From an uncultured Roseburia sp. (GTDB taxonomy: Bacteria > Bacillota > Clostridia > Lachnospirales > Lachnospiraceae), in assembly GCA_946055175.1 (NCBI GenBank), contig CAMGET010000066.1, positions 1 to 6,929 of the forward strand: a stretch of DNA of 6,929 bases, written 5' to 3'. Position 1 is the stretch's first letter. Each line of letters starts with the position of its first letter. The translations under genes and the position numbers were made by a program. This document shows positions 5,478-6,929 of the stretch, in pieces. The notes below the pieces were generated by a model. That model was not told the origin of the DNA and made no database searches. It saw only the letters and a program-made list of their open reading frames with translations.

Positions 5478-6929
5478 TTATTTTTCCTCCTTTATCTTTT
5501 TACTGGTGCCGAAGAACCGGATAAACAAATTCATCAGCAGAACCGACAGATATACGATTGCAATCAGAATGGTTGCATACGCACATGCTACACCGTAATA
5601 TCCCTTTTCTGCGAATTCGTTAATCTGGCAGGTAATCAGCAGGAACTGCGGTGTCACTAACAGAATAATGGCACTGATTGCCGTAATGCTTCGCACAAAC
5701 GAAGTAACCAGACCGCTGAAGAATGAATCCTTGATAAGCGGCAGGGTAACCGTCGTAAAGACTCTTCCGCTTCCTGCTCCCAGGTCATACGCGGACTCTT
5801 CAATCGACTTATCAATCTGGCGCAATGCCGAGATACCGCTTCTGGTTCCCACAGGAAGGCTTCGTACGATAAAGACGATAATCAGTATCGCTCCTGTACC
5901 GTAGAGACCGCTCATGATACCACTGTGGAAGATACCGTTCGCGTATCCTCTGATATATCCAATACCAAGAACCGTTCCGGGAACTGCCATCGCCAACATC
6001 GAAACAAACTCGATAAAGCCCTTGGATTTGAACTTTTTCTTTACCACCAGATAAGAAATCACCATGGAAAGCAGAGCCGTAATCGGCGCCGCAATCACTG
6101 ACAGCAGGAAGGAATCCTTAAATGCCTTCAAACCACTGTATTTAAACAAATATTCAAACCACTTGAAGGTCAGGGTATAATCACGTCCCCACAGTTTGAA
6201 CAACGCTCCGAACGGAATCATGACATACATGATAATGACAAACAACGCAATCAGGGAGCAGAACACCGTGAGAGGAATCGTTACGCTCTTGTCCTCAATC
6301 AGCATACGTGCTCTCGATGCTTTTCCTGTCAGTGTCGCTGCTGTCTTCCTCTCCAAATAATATTTCTGAATGAAGAACAATACCAGTGTCAGTGACAGCA
6401 GAACCACAGACATGGCAGCAGCTCCGGTGGAATCATAGGAGCCGGTCACCTGCAAATAAATTGTGGTAGCCAACGTATCGTAATCGCCGCCAATCAGCAT
6501 AGGATTTGCAAAGTCTGCCACGGATTCAATAAAAGTTACAAGGAATGCATTTCCCAGTCCCGGCAGAAGAAGCGGCAGGGTAACCGTTGTAAATACCTTC
6601 ATTCTGGATGCCCCGATATCACGGGCTGCCTCCTCTAAGGACGGATCAATGTTCTTGAGAAGTCCCTTAAGCATCAGGTAGCATACCGGAAAAAATGTAA
6701 GGGTCTGTACAACAACAATTCCCTTTAAACCATACACGTTTGAATCATAAATATGTAAAAGTGACCGGGTTATGATACCACTACGGCCAAACAGCATAAT
6801 TGTCGACAAAGACAATACAAACGGTGGTGAAACCACCGGGAGCAGCGAAACAATATTAAAAAGTTTTCCGACCACCTTATTTTTCACCTTTACGTAGACA
6901 TCCACATAGGCAAAAAGAAGTCCGATTAT
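5478..6929 (-). CDS. Fused two-domain ABC permease, FbpB-like, N-terminus outside window
   Basis: The frame is open to the right edge, giving 483 visible residues. The first eight codons (IIGLLFAY) are hydrophobic and continue a helix, so the GTG at 6905 is not the start. The protein holds two BPD-type permease domains in one chain. Each has its own EAA loop for docking the ATPase: EEAARDIGAS...LPLLLPG (about 99-124 of the visible part) and EESAYDLGAG...LPLIKDS (about 377-402). Membrane segments are seen at about 25-46, 67-89, 121-140, 170-189, 216-241, 272-296, 307-325, 343-358, 404-425 and 447-471. A positively charged linker (about 190-214) separates the halves. This fused arrangement is typical of FbpB/SfuB ferric-iron permeases, though other anion importers share it. 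The missing part is probably the first one or two helices, and a binding-protein gene may lie further upstream. The C-terminus ends in a lysine- and glutamate-rich tail. Confidence 0.94.
   Translation of the reverse strand: MIGLLFAYVDVYVKVKNKVVGKLFNIVSLLPVVSPPFVLSLSTIMLFGRSGIITRSLLHIYDSNVYGLKGIVVVQTLTFFPVCYLMLKGLLKNIDPSLEEAARDIGASRMKVFTTVTLPLLLPGLGNAFLVTFIESVADFANPMLIGGDYDTLATTIYLQVTGSYDSTGAAAMSVVLLSLTLVLFFIQKYYLERKTAATLTGKASRARMLIEDKSVTIPLTVFCSLIALFVIIMYVMIPFGALFKLWGRDYTLTFKWFEYLFKYSGLKAFKDSFLLSVIAAPITALLSMVISYLVVKKKFKSKGFIEFVSMLAMAVPGTVLGIGYIRGYANGIFHSGIMSGLYGTGAILIIVFIVRSLPVGTRSGISALRQIDKSIEESAYDLGAGSGRVFTTVTLPLIKDSFFSGLVTSFVRSITAISAIILLVTPQFLLITCQINEFAEKGYYGVACAYATILIAIVYLSVLLMNLFIRFFGTSKKIKEEK
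5486..5493 (-). promoter_or_regulatory. Ribosome binding site of the ATPase inside the permease gene end
   Basis: AAAGGAGG lies 9 nt before the ATPase ATG and coincides with the Lys-Glu-Glu codons at the permease C-terminus. It fixes the ATPase start at 5476 and shows that the two genes are translationally linked. Confidence 0.85.

Noticed and set aside
3673..5904. Plus-strand open frames opposite the transporter and mgtC-like genes
   Set aside because: They are antisense to well-supported family members and have no independent coding signs.
6903..6905. GTG as the start of the permease
   Set aside because: The frame stays open and hydrophobic upstream to the window edge, there is no ribosome binding site before it, and homologues of this fused type are longer.

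Overview
This window most likely comes from a low-to-mid GC Gram-positive anaerobe of the class Clostridia, probably Lachnospiraceae. The evidence is the strong AGGAGG-type ribosome binding sites, a tRNA-sensing T-box leader ahead of an aminoacyl-tRNA synthetase gene, the Bacillus/Clostridium-type MetRS and the style of the proteins. No sequence search was possible, so the family is an inference. All supported genes lie on the minus strand, so transcription runs from high to low coordinates; plus-strand open frames are shadows.

Upstream block (6929 to 3682): a fused two-domain ABC permease, cut by the window edge, is followed after 1 nt by its ATPase, and after a further 34 nt by an MgtC/YhiD-family membrane protein. 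The permease and ATPase resemble the FbpB/FbpC type that takes up ferric iron or similar small anions. The substrate-binding protein would be expected beyond the right edge. The tight spacing and lack of visible terminators suggest one operon.

Regulatory block (3685 to 3155): a good sigma-A-like promoter overlaps the mgtC-like stop codon. It drives a leader of about 500 nt that I read as a methionine T-box riboswitch. Visible parts are an AGUA motif, an AGAGAG AG-bulge, a candidate AUG specifier, Stem II, Stem IIA, Stem III, an antiterminator with a 7-nt UGGUAAC bulge, and a competing 16-bp intrinsic terminator. Between Stem IIA and Stem III sits an unusually long, hairpin-rich segment of about 140 nt. 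It is flanked by a 7-nt direct repeat (TGTTAAG) and contains a 30-nt near-perfect palindrome. It looks like a small palindromic element inserted into a working riboswitch, and is the most interesting feature here.

Downstream block (3154 to 1): metG encodes a 665-residue methionyl-tRNA synthetase with a C-terminal tRNA-binding domain. After 32 nt it is followed by a multi-pass membrane protein of unknown function that runs off the left edge. With no terminator visible between them, the membrane protein may also be under T-box control.
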